A stretch of DNA of 6,789 bases from Omnitrophica bacterium RBG_13_46_9 (GTDB lineage Bacteria; Omnitrophota; Gorgyraeia; JABMRN01; RBG-13-46-9), in assembly GCA_001804045.1 (NCBI GenBank), contig MHFD01000027.1, forward strand, positions 67,872 to 74,660. Reading direction: 5' to 3'. Shown in pieces: positions 1 to 5,933 of this stretch (position 1 is the first letter of the stretch; each line of letters starts with the position of its first letter). Below the pieces are notes generated by a model that ran no database searches, had not been told where the DNA came from, and saw only the letters and a list, made by a program, of their open reading frames with translations. A program made the translations under genes and the position numbers.

Positions 1-1
1 A

Positions 2-2047
2 GTTTGCACCGTATTAAGAGAAAAAGGGTGCAGTGTCAGCGAAAGCGAGTTCAGAGATATTCTGGATAAGGCATTTGAAAAAGAAACACCGCTGGAGAAG
101 ATAAGAACGCTCCGGGAGGAATTGACGGAGTTTTTAAAAAGAAAAAATATAACCGGACATGAGAAAATCGAGGATATATTGGTTGCGTTGGAAAAAGACG
201 AAATTTTAAGGAAAGAGCTGGACCTGGATTCAATAGAGCGATATGTAAGAAGCGTCATTTCCGAGAGAAGAGAAAAAGAGAAAGAAGAAAAAAAGCACAT
301 TGAAAAAGCGTTAGGCCGTATCAGGCCTTTAAAGAAAGGGGAGGCCAAGGATATGGCGGATGAAAATGAGTTTGGAAAGCTCGCAAGAATATGGAAGATA
401 GAGATGCTGCATCCGGGAACGATGGTGGTATGCCGCTGCGCGAGTAAGGACAGCAAAGACAGAAAGACCAGACAGGGGGTATGGGTTGTAACGGATATAA
501 TTAAAGCAAAGACCGGGGAAATAGAGAGGTTCGGGCTTACCCCTTTAAGCGAGATATTTGACCGTTTTGGATTCGAGGAAGCCACAAGACTTAAGCCAGA
601 TGAAGGAGAAACAGAGAGTGAAGATGAAGGCGGCGACGATTATGATGACATGGATAAGGGATCAAAAATAATACTTGATATGCGGGACGGCACCCCGGAT
701 GGGCTTACGAATGTTTTCTGGATGACGAAAGCCGCAGAATGGTTAGTAGAACGCGGTAGAGCCATCCCTGACACTCTGCCAAAACACGATGTAGCCGATA
801 TTGAGGACGCTATTGAGAACGCCTTCCCGTCTACGGATGAAATAGAATTGGATTACGCTCTTGAGGCGCTTGATATACTGAGAAGACTTTTTGAAAATAA
901 CGCGATTACTTTAGCAACGACGCGTTTTATGTATACCGAGCCTCTCGGGAATTTTATAGATAATGATGACAACTGGCAGAAGAATTTAGTGATACTGGAT
1001 AACAAAGCATGTACTGCCTTTGGGGACTTATTGCTTTCAGAAGGTGAGACTTCCGAAGAATACGCTAAATTTTTGCAGGATATCCGTGAAAGCGGGCCAA
1101 AAATGGCGCAATCCGCTGTTGGCAGCGAAGGCAACATCGCCAACGCGATTAAAGATATGCATAAGCTCGCATCTCCAAAAACACTCAAAGAACTGATGGA
1201 AATCCGCAATAAACCCGAAACCACTGTTCGTATGGAAATTAAAATGCTTAAAGGGCTCGATCTTTTAGTAATAGAAGGCAAAGGCATAAAAGATGATCCT
1301 TATAGATATATGTTATGTCCAATGCTAAGAGGTCTTACAGAGGAGCAAATAGATTTTATATGTAATATGGAGATGGAACTAGACGGAAAACCTGTTAAAA
1401 TATTAGAGAGACGCGAGATTAATTCTGATTTAATACCCCATCTTCAAGCACAAATTATAGAGGTAATCCAGAATATAATTCATGATGAAAATATGGACCT
1501 TATGCCTTGCGTGCCGCAAGGAAAGGCGCTATGGCATGTGTTTGTAAACGAATTGATTCCCGAAGAGCAGCAGGCAATGGGGTTTGTAACAAAGATAAAT
1601 CAGATGTCTCGACGGTCAAAAGGTCCTGAAAGAATAAGGGTATTAAATAAGAGAGAAAAACTGGAAAATGTATTAACGGAACTTTCACAAGATCCAAATA
1701 ATGTAGTTCATGTAATAATAAATAGCGAAAATAGACTCGATGAATTACCCGAAAATGTAAAAACAGCGATACTAAAAGGCGAATTAGGAAATTATGCGCA
1801 ACTGGAAGGCGCAATGGCAATATCAAGAGCCCTTGCTATAGAAGACAGAGCTCTTAGGAATGGAAGGCTCTGCCAATTGTATGGACTATTAACAGGGGAA
1901 CCATTTAAAGGCACTATACCTGACACAGATGACCCACGAGCGTTAGCGCTCGCGATTATATTCAATTTACCAAAAATCACGGTTACAGATTACGAAGAAC
2001 TGCGAAACTTAAATAGAAACCTTATCTTCCTTATCCAATCAGCATAA
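2..2047 (+). CDS. Large protein of unknown function with probable winged-helix segment, 5' end outside the window
   Basis: The frame ending at the TAA at 2045-2047 is open right back to base 2, so 681 C-terminal residues are visible and the true start lies upstream. A TTG at 122 with GGAGGA just before it is only an internal codon, because the protein-like sequence continues 40 residues upstream. Visible residues about 77-115 form a very charged, probably coiled helix. Residues about 200-220 are an acidic linker rich in D, E and G. Residues about 387-438 look like a winged helix: a first helix around TLKELMEI, a recognition-type helix around ETTVRMEIKMLKGLDLL, then a two-strand wing ending near DPYRYML. 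Residues about 540-681 alternate strands and helices (VVHVIINSENRLDELP) and recall, from memory, C-terminal parts of very long Omnitrophota proteins. There is no signal peptide or membrane helix in the visible part. Base composition becomes AT-rich after about 1260. Function is not recognised; a DNA-binding or regulatory role is inference from the winged helix alone. Confidence 0.85.
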   Translation, partial: VCTVLREKGCSVSESEFRDILDKAFEKETPLEKIRTLREELTEFLKRKNITGHEKIEDILVALEKDEILRKELDLDSIERYVRSVISERREKEKEEKKHIEKALGRIRPLKKGEAKDMADENEFGKLARIWKIEMLHPGTMVVCRCASKDSKDRKTRQGVWVVTDIIKAKTGEIERFGLTPLSEIFDRFGFEEATRLKPDEGETESEDEGGDDYDDMDKGSKIILDMRDGTPDGLTNVFWMTKAAEWLVERGRAIPDTLPKHDVADIEDAIENAFPSTDEIELDYALEALDILRRLFENNAITLATTRFMYTEPLGNFIDNDDNWQKNLVILDNKACTAFGDLLLSEGETSEEYAKFLQDIRESGPKMAQSAVGSEGNIANAIKDMHKLASPKTLKELMEIRNKPETTVRMEIKMLKGLDLLVIEGKGIKDDPYRYMLCPMLRGLTEEQIDFICNMEMELDGKPVKILERREINSDLIPHLQAQIIEVIQNIIHDENMDLMPCVPQGKALWHVFVNELIPEEQQAMGFVTKINQMSRRSKGPERIRVLNKREKLENVLTELSQDPNNVVHVIINSENRLDELPENVKTAILKGELGNYAQLEGAMAISRALAIEDRALRNGRLCQLYGLLTGEPFKGTIPDTDDPRALALAIIFNLPKITVTDYEELRNLNRNLIFLIQSA

Positions 2048-2179
2048 TCTCTAACTTGTAACGTCTGCGATTTCCTGTTCAATCTGCCTCGTATCTCCCG
2101 TTCAATGTGTGCCTGTTTGCAAACGTTGGAAGAGTGGAAAAACCCGTTACATTTTAATTGCATAACCTTTACTCGCCCG

Positions 2180-2207
2180 TTACCATAAAACTTGAATTTT
2201 ATGGTAA
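2180..2207. repeat. Perfect 11-bp inverted repeat (hairpin)
   Basis: TTACCATAAAA at 2180-2190 is the exact reverse complement of TTTTATGGTAA at 2197-2207, with a 6-nt loop CTTGAA. There is no T-run right after either arm, so it is a poor intrinsic terminator. It lies about 130 nt after the stop of the large + strand gene and could act as a 3' stabilising hairpin or a protein-binding palindrome; neither can be decided from the sequence. Confidence 0.7.
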
Positions 2208-2216
2208 TATTGTAGT

Positions 2217-2279
2217 ATCCTTAAGAACGCAGAGCATCTATGAAGCTTCGGCTTCGTTGGCGTTTTGTGTTCTTAGGAT
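2217..2279. repeat. Long TTCG-capped hairpin, possible structured RNA or small palindromic element
   Basis: The outer arms are ATCC-T-TAAGAAC (2217-2228) and GTTCTTA-GGAT (2269-2279), pairing over 11 bp with one bulged T. Inside is a perfect five-pair hairpin, GAAGC (2242-2246) with GCTTC (2251-2255), closed by the very stable tetraloop TTCG (2247-2250). AACGC (2226-2230) can also pair with GCGTT (2260-2264), in competition with part of the outer stem. The structure sits between a gene end and a terminator. It could be an RNA structure in a 3' untranslated region, a small RNA, or a dispersed palindromic repeat. I do not recognise a known RNA family. Confidence 0.5.
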
Positions 2280-2300
2280 GCCCCGCTTAATACATTAAAT

Positions 2301-2337
2301 AAAAAACAGGTCACGCTTAAGCGTGACCTGTTTTTTT
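2301..2337. terminator. Strong bidirectional intrinsic terminator
   Basis: CAGGTCACGC (2307-2316) and GCGTGACCTG (2321-2330) form a perfect 10-bp stem around TTAA. Six A lie before the stem and seven T follow it, so it works as a Rho-independent terminator on either strand. It sits between the convergent large + strand gene and the - strand inhibitor gene, and probably ends transcripts from both sides. Confidence 0.92.
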
Positions 2338-2370
2338 ATCTTCCGCCTGTTTCTTTAATTATTGTGTTTA

Positions 2371-2428
2371 GGGTCAGATCTTGACATTTGACATTTTGGA
2401 TAGTTTGTCAAATTTCAAGACCTGACCC
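2371..2428. repeat. Imperfect inverted repeat with GGGTCAG(G/A)TCTTGA arms, REP-like
   Basis: The left arm at 2371-2393 and the reverse complement of the right arm at 2406-2428 match at 21 of 23 positions, around a 12-nt spacer. The outer part reads GGGTCAGATCTTGA on the left and, reverse-complemented, GGGTCAGGTCTTGA on the right. I recall the GGGGTCAGGTCTTGA pattern as a common dispersed repeat near Y1-type (RAYT) transposases in environmental bacteria; that is recollection, not a search. It shares no motif with the GGGACGGTTCT ends around the transposase in this window, so it would belong to a different repeat family. It lies just downstream of the inhibitor gene. Confidence 0.7.
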
Positions 2429-2455
2429 CAAACTTCGAAAGGGTAGACACCGATT

Positions 2456-2839
2456 TCAGTTAATCGATACCGTTACGGTAAACGTCTTTTCGTAGGGTTG
2501 GCTCTTCTCCCAAATCCGGTAATACGCAAGCGTTAAAGAGGCTTCCCCCTTCTCGATCGCCTTAAACCGGAATGTCGTATGCCCGCCCCCGCCTATGCGT
2601 TCAACCTCCTGTTTATACTTAGCTTCCCCTTCCTGGCTTAGCAATGCAGGGTCTATCGAGACTACATTCCATGAATACCCGGTGCTGATATTGCTGGCAA
2701 GGATGATCTCGAGATACTGGCCGACGCTCACATTGACGGTGCTGCCGTTATCTTTTTCGGTCAATGTCAGGCAGTATGCCGAGCAGACGCAAAGGAAAAC
2801 GCTGGAGAGAAGAACCAAGACCATCGATTTTATACGCAT
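2456..2839 (-). CDS. Secreted chagasin-family (I42) cysteine-peptidase inhibitor
   Basis: This 127-residue protein is expected to inhibit papain-type (C1) cysteine peptidases outside the cytoplasm. Residues 1-23 look like a Sec signal peptide: a short basic start (MRIK), a hydrophobic core, then a Cys/Ser-rich end. The three chagasin loops are visible: NISTGYSW at 50-57 (family form NxTTGYxW), GGGGHTTFRF at 83-92, and YRIWE at 107-111, where the usual Arg-Pro-Trp is Arg-Ile-Trp. Length fits the family. I chose the ATG at 2837-2839 because the signal peptide starts there and GGAG stands 10 nt upstream. An in-frame ATG at 2870-2872 would add 11 residues, has no well-spaced ribosome site, and would leave a polar lead before the signal peptide. 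The gene follows the membrane protein gene by 37 nt and is probably co-transcribed with it. The target peptidase is not in the window. Confidence 0.9.
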   Translation of the reverse strand: MRIKSMVLVLLSSVFLCVCSAYCLTLTEKDNGSTVNVSVGQYLEIILASNISTGYSWNVVSIDPALLSQEGEAKYKQEVERIGGGGHTTFRFKAIEKGEASLTLAYYRIWEKSQPYEKTFTVTVSIN

Positions 2840-2876
2840 CTTATCGTTACTCCAAAAGAGCCCCGGAAGCATCCCT

Positions 2877-3329
2877 TTACGGGACTAAGTGCTCTTTTAC
2901 TTTGCTGCTATTGAGAAAACGGACGTGCAGAACGCCCACAATGATCATCACGGACCAGAATACGATGCCTCCAAGCCATGACCAGAAATCAAAAAACTCC
3001 GAACCTATCCCGTCCTTTGAAAAGCCATACCTGAGTTCACCGATGATATAAGCAGCCATAAGAAAAACGGAAATTACCCAGGTTATTGTAAGGTACGTGC
3101 GGCCGCGGGCACGGCTTCGAATGATCCCGATACCGCCTATCAAAAATAATGTCCCGAATAAGAGCGCAAGGAAGAGATTGACAAGGACCGATGGAGTCTT
3201 ATTCAGGTCGAATGCATACAGCGTCGCGTACAGGCCTACGGTAAGAAGCCAGAAGATCACAAAGCCGCCTATTATCATATTTACAATGCCTATCGCGCGC
3301 AGCACAAAAGGCGTTCCAGGCTTTCTCAT
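2877..3329 (-). CDS. Small membrane protein with four predicted transmembrane helices
   Basis: The 150-residue product has four hydrophobic segments at about residues 10-37, 47-70, 80-97 and 117-137. A basic loop (RSRARGR) lies between helices 2 and 3 and a charged tail follows the last helix. By the positive-inside rule that loop is cytoplasmic. I do not recognise the family, and no catalytic motif is visible. The ATG at 3327-3329 has GGAG 6 nt upstream. The gene comes first in a likely two-gene unit with the I42 inhibitor. The pairing may be chance, since nothing in the protein points to peptidase control. Just upstream lie GC-rich short repeats rather than a recognisable promoter. Confidence 0.8.
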   Translation of the reverse strand: MRKPGTPFVLRAIGIVNMIIGGFVIFWLLTVGLYATLYAFDLNKTPSVLVNLFLALLFGTLFLIGGIGIIRSRARGRTYLTITWVISVFLMAAYIIGELRYGFSKDGIGSEFFDFWSWLGGIVFWSVMIIVGVLHVRFLNSSKVKEHLVP

Positions 3330-3375
3330 AGTCAGCTCCGTGTTTGGTTCGCGCGTTCAGCGCGTTATTTTTTAA

Positions 3376-3408
3376 AGTCTACGGTCCATAGACCGCGGTC
3401 CGTAGACT
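3376..3408. repeat. Inverted repeat with internal palindrome GACCGCGGTC
   Basis: AGTCTACGG (3376-3384) is the exact reverse complement of CCGTAGACT (3400-3408). Between them GACCGCGGTC at 3391-3400 is a perfect 10-nt palindrome, and CGGTC (3382-3386) can pair with GACCG (3391-3395). The sequence therefore has several competing foldings made from repeats of a GTCTA(C/T)GG-like word. It lies 47 nt upstream of the membrane protein start codon, so an operator or a dispersed palindrome are both possible. Confidence 0.6.
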
Positions 3409-3443
3409 GCTACCGAAGGCGCTCGGCGGGTGGACGTTATTCT

Positions 3444-3667
3444 AGGGACGGTTCTGGGCTTGAACTTACAACGGTTCCGAACGTGAACTCACACCTGTCC
3501 CTTTTGGAATTATACCTCCAAAAACCATCAGATCTCAAGTTAAATAAACATGCAGTTAAACATGCAGTCACTTAATGGGAAGGAAGAGGGTTAGCTATGC
3601 ATGGTGATGGGGACAGGTGTGAGTTCGGCTCTGGGACAGGTGTAAGTTCGCCGTCAGAACCGTCCCT
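3444..3667. mobile_element. 224-bp inverted-repeat element related to the RAYT element ends (candidate non-autonomous unit)
   Basis: The first 58 nt (3444-3501) and the last 58 nt (3610-3667) are inverted copies. By hand alignment without gaps, 45 of 58 positions agree, concentrated in three blocks: AGGGACGGTTCTG at the outer end, GAACTTACA in the middle and GAACTCACACCTGTCCC at the inner end. The right arm has two direct copies of GGGACAGGTGT(G/A)AGTTCG (3610-3627 and 3633-3650). The 108-nt centre has no gene; it holds a TTTTGGA/TCCAAAA hairpin (3502-3523) and a 12-bp tandem repeat. The outer GGGACGGTTCT ends and their orientation are those flanking the transposase at 5167-6042. I infer a REP pair or MITE-like relative that the RAYT could act on. 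Movement is not shown, and no target-site duplication is expected for this family. Confidence 0.7.
3545..3568. repeat. 12-bp perfect tandem duplication
   Basis: TAAACATGCAGT occurs twice head to tail, at 3545-3556 and 3557-3568, without mismatch. It lies in the non-coding centre of the 224-bp inverted-repeat element. It could be a replication slip or a two-copy binding site. Confidence 0.85.
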
Positions 3668-3689
3668 TATTGCTCCACTGTCCCTAACG

Positions 3690-5183
3690 TTATTCAAGGG
3701 TAGAACGCGGGTCTCCTTTAGGCGCCAACTTAAGCAGTTCTTCGTTATACTTGGTGAATTGCACTTCGGGCCTATGGTAATCTTCGGCGAGTAGAGAACC
3801 AATTGACTCCATATCAAAACTAAGATCGAAAACCTTCCGAAAGGTTTTTTTATGATCATAACTAAATGCCGAGCCGGTCACATAGACAGGTATGCCTTTT
3901 CTTACATACGACCTTATCTTCTTCATAAACTCGATCATCTTGCCCGCGTCATCAATGGGGTGAGGCGTTGTTCTCCTATCGGCATAGTATTCGATAAATG
4001 CTGAATCGTCCATAGTTATTATGATAGCGTTTGGTTCCGTCTTATCCCTGACGAAGAGGGCATAGCGTTTCTCTCCGTTATAGGTATGCCTGAATTTGAG
4101 CATGGGGTACATGACCAGAAACATACTTAAGGTGAAGTATAAGACAATGGCGTTCGCGGCGACTTTATCCTTATCATGCAGCCACGACAGGAAATACGCG
4201 GTACCGATGTAAACAGGTATCATTACTATATCTAGATACCGCAGGACGAACGTCTCTATGTTGCCGAAATAAAATATGAGTGCTAACCAAGCAAGAAGGA
4301 ATAATGGCGCGAAGGTTTTCTTCTGCAAAAACATTCTTATTATGCCGAGCCCGAAGAAAAGAAATATTACCGGCGGGACGCCTATGCGTAAATCTTTGAA
4401 TGCCACCTTAAGCATCTTGGAAAACGGCCCCATGAATAAAGCTGTCGTATTGTCGCGAAGCACTATTTCACGGTAGAATTCTCCTTTGAGATAAGTAAAA
4501 TATAGCACACCCAACACCGCGGCCATCGGCAGGATGAGGCAGGCTAGGGTTTTCGGATCGAACCTCTCTTTTTTAATCACTATCCGGAACGGGCGGGTCG
4601 TAAACTTCGGACGCAAATACAATAGAAAATATAGAGGTAATACGGCAAGAGCAGACTCCTTTATGGAAACCGAGAAAGCGGCCAGAAAGCTCGAGAGTCC
4701 AACAGATAAAATATTATTCTTATCTGTCCCGCGGTATAAAAAATAGAACGAAAGAAGGATAAATGTGATATATAGACCGTGTTCCTTGCCCCATGTATTG
4801 GGCGAGAAGTAAAATGGCGTAAATGATAGAAGAATACCGCTGAAAAAAGCCGTCATGATACTGCCCAAAAGCTCGTATGCGAACAAAAAAAGTGTACAGA
4901 TGGACAGCGAATGAAAAAGGACGCTCGAGAATCTCGTAGTGAAATCGGCGTTGTGGCCGAGAAGGAAAAACGGAAAATGTATGATGTTGTTTACAATAAC
5001 GGCGCCGTATCTACCCCGCGCTTCCGGCTGGAGTTGGCCGGTGGCATAGGTATCTTCGACGGCTTTTGCAAGGAGAACGCTGTCGTGGTGAAAAAGGCCT
5101 TCATTAATAAAAAATAACCCGGCGAACAGATTGAGAAGGAAAAGGAATAGTAGAACTAATGATATGGGGACGGTTCTGCCCAT
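3690..5183 (-). CDS. GT-C fold membrane glycosyltransferase (GT39/ArnT-like)
   Basis: The 497-residue product should transfer a sugar from a polyprenyl-phosphate donor to a lipid or protein acceptor on the outer face of the inner membrane, as known for the GT-C superfamily. A first helix at about 6-26 is followed by an outer loop with HHDS (Asp34, the place of the usual catalytic acid) and a long loop to about 65. Further hydrophobic segments run to about 360, with conserved-looking WGKEHG (131-136) and SIKESA (173-178) loops. Residues about 365-497 are a soluble domain containing NAIIITMDDSAF (385-396), probably extracytoplasmic. Acceptor and sugar cannot be told. The ATG at 5181-5183 is the only possible start, since an in-frame TAA lies 9 nt upstream. 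It has only a poor AAGAAG in place of a ribosome site. Codons 2-6 (GRTVP) are written in the GGGACGGTTCT element end. The gene follows the transposase stop by 26 nt, so it may depend on read-through from there. Confidence 0.85.
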   Translation of the reverse strand: MGRTVPISLVLLFLFLLNLFAGLFFINEGLFHHDSVLLAKAVEDTYATGQLQPEARGRYGAVIVNNIIHFPFFLLGHNADFTTRFSSVLFHSLSICTLFLFAYELLGSIMTAFFSGILLSFTPFYFSPNTWGKEHGLYITFILLSFYFLYRGTDKNNILSVGLSSFLAAFSVSIKESALAVLPLYFLLYLRPKFTTRPFRIVIKKERFDPKTLACLILPMAAVLGVLYFTYLKGEFYREIVLRDNTTALFMGPFSKMLKVAFKDLRIGVPPVIFLFFGLGIIRMFLQKKTFAPLFLLAWLALIFYFGNIETFVLRYLDIVMIPVYIGTAYFLSWLHDKDKVAANAIVLYFTLSMFLVMYPMLKFRHTYNGEKRYALFVRDKTEPNAIIITMDDSAFIEYYADRRTTPHPIDDAGKMIEFMKKIRSYVRKGIPVYVTGSAFSYDHKKTFRKVFDLSFDMESIGSLLAEDYHRPEVQFTKYNEELLKLAPKGDPRSTLE

Positions 5184-5209
5184 CTTCTTTATTTACATGA
5201 AGTTATGGA

Positions 5210-5887
5210 TTAATTCTGCCATATTTTTCGCGGTCGCCCTCTTCTGCGCTTTAACCTCTTGAAGTCTCTTAGCCTATCAAATAAACTATGTATGTATTCC
5301 TGTGATGCTATGAACTGGGATTTTGGGTCGATAAGGTCTGTGTCAGTTTCACTTTCTTTAATAAATACTCTATAGGCTGCTCTCTTTTCTTCTGGTGTAG
5401 CACCAAATGTAGCATAGAGCGGATCCTCAGTTATTATATCACATTCTTCTCCATATGCATAATACCGATAACTTGAATATGGATACGCTTCTGGAGGGAT
5501 CTTTGCGACTGTTCGCAGGGGATTCGTTTCGATATAACGAGCGCATCGCAGCAGGTACGTATCCTGGGAGACGATGTAGCTTTTGAATCTGTCCTGCCAG
5601 AAGTGACCGACGTGTCCATACCGTGCTTTGTAGTATTGCGCATATGAAAGATTGACCTTGTGCATCAGCCGTGAGATATCGCAATTTGGCTTGAGTAAAA
5701 GATGTGGATGGTTACGCATTATGCAAAAATGGTACAGTTCGAACGGGACCTCTTTCCTGTATTTCCGGAGAATATCATAGTATGCATGATAATCTTTATC
5801 GTCATGAAAGGCCCTCATCTTGTTGTTACCCCGGGTAACAATATGGTAGACAACGTCATCTGCTTTTATCCGTCTGCATCGTGGCAT
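5210..5887 (-). CDS. REP-associated tyrosine transposase (RAYT, Y1_Tnp/HUH family)
   Basis: The 225-residue protein is a single-strand DNA nuclease-ligase of the IS200-like Y1 transposase superfamily. It should bind a hairpin in REP-type DNA and cut beside it through a 5'-phosphotyrosine bond. The family opening is clear: VYHIVTRGNNK at 13-23. The metal-binding HUH motif is H60-P61-H62 in MRNHPHLL. RAYT signatures follow: SYAQYYKARYGHVGHFWQDR (81-100), then YIETNP at 118-123, where Tyr118 is the likely nucleophile, and YPYSSYRYY. The C-terminus (about 206-221) is very basic, with RRRGRPRK, an AT-hook-like tail probably helping DNA binding. All key residues are present, so it appears intact. 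The ATG at 5885-5887 has AGGAGG (5895-5900) 7 nt upstream. A hairpin lies just before that site. The gene lies in the 5167-6042 element, upstream of the glycosyltransferase and on the same strand. Confidence 0.95.
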   Translation of the reverse strand: MPRCRRIKADDVVYHIVTRGNNKMRAFHDDKDYHAYYDILRKYRKEVPFELYHFCIMRNHPHLLLKPNCDISRLMHKVNLSYAQYYKARYGHVGHFWQDRFKSYIVSQDTYLLRCARYIETNPLRTVAKIPPEAYPYSSYRYYAYGEECDIITEDPLYATFGATPEEKRAAYRVFIKESETDTDLIDPKSQFIASQEYIHSLFDRLRDFKRLKRRRGRPRKIWQN

Positions 5888-5894
5888 GGCAGCG

Positions 5895-5900
5895 CCTCCT
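5895..5900 (-). promoter_or_regulatory. Shine-Dalgarno site of the transposase
   Basis: On the - strand this reads AGGAGG, 7 nt before the ATG at 5887. It is the best ribosome site in the window and fixes the transposase start. It lies 2 nt from the foot of the hairpin at 5903-5933. Confidence 0.85.
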
Positions 5901-5902
5901 TT

Positions 5903-5933
5903 TTCTGTTGTTCTATTCTATAAGACAACAGAA
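5903..5933 (-). repeat. Hairpin in the transposase leader
   Basis: TTCTGTTGT (5903-5911) and ACAACAGAA (5925-5933) are exact reverse complements, 9 bp, around a 13-nt AT-rich loop. It stands immediately upstream of the transposase Shine-Dalgarno site, so it could shape translation of the transposase mRNA. It could equally be an operator-like palindrome or part of the DNA structure the transposase recognises. Confidence 0.6.

Larger units (their letters stand above)
2048..2455. other. Gene-free region between convergent genes
   Basis: No convincing coding frame lies here. It separates the + strand large protein gene from the - strand inhibitor gene, so both transcripts run into it. From about 2180 it is a chain of inverted repeats, each listed separately: a hairpin at 2180-2207, a TTCG-capped structure at 2217-2279, a terminator at 2301-2337 and a long inverted repeat at 2371-2428. 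Positions 2048-2179 show nothing I can name beyond the 10-nt palindrome GTTTGCAAAC at 2114-2123. Confidence 0.7.
3330..3689. other. Gene-free, repeat-dense region
   Basis: No coding frame is convincing here. It is the upstream region of the membrane protein/inhibitor pair and the downstream region of the glycosyltransferase gene. It holds a short hairpin CGCGC/GCGCG at 3350-3364, an inverted repeat at 3376-3408, the 224-bp element at 3444-3667, and within that element a 12-bp tandem duplication. The promoter of the inhibitor unit should lie in 3330-3443 or further up, but I cannot point to clear -35 and -10 boxes. Confidence 0.7.

Noticed and set aside
122..124. TTG with upstream GGAGGA as the start of the large + strand gene
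   Set aside because: The frame is open with protein-like sequence back to base 2, so this is an internal codon and the ribosome-site look is chance.
853..1287. 144-codon open frame on the - strand inside the large gene
   Set aside because: It is an antisense shadow of the + strand coding sequence, low in complexity and rich in Ser and Leu, with no domain-like pattern.
2217..2279. Integron attC site
   Set aside because: The arms TAAGAAC/GTTCTTA do not fit the RYYYAAC/GTTRRRY core sites, and no integrase is present.
3350..3370. CGCGC/GCGCG hairpin followed by TTATTTTTT, like a + strand terminator
   Set aside because: No + strand gene precedes it and the stem is only 5 bp; more likely part of the repeat-rich leader of the - strand membrane protein gene.
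3444..3667. CRISPR array
   Set aside because: The repeats are few, mostly inverted, and not regularly spaced; no cas gene is in the window.
3830..3851. Terminator-like hairpin AAACCTT/AAGGTTT followed by T on the + strand
   Set aside because: It lies inside the glycosyltransferase coding sequence, encodes normal residues there (about 445-452), and no + strand transcript is expected to end at it.
3572..3859. 95-codon - strand frame overlapping the end of the glycosyltransferase and the repeats
   Set aside because: It crosses the inverted-repeat arm and the glycosyltransferase C-terminus out of frame; the product has no family features.
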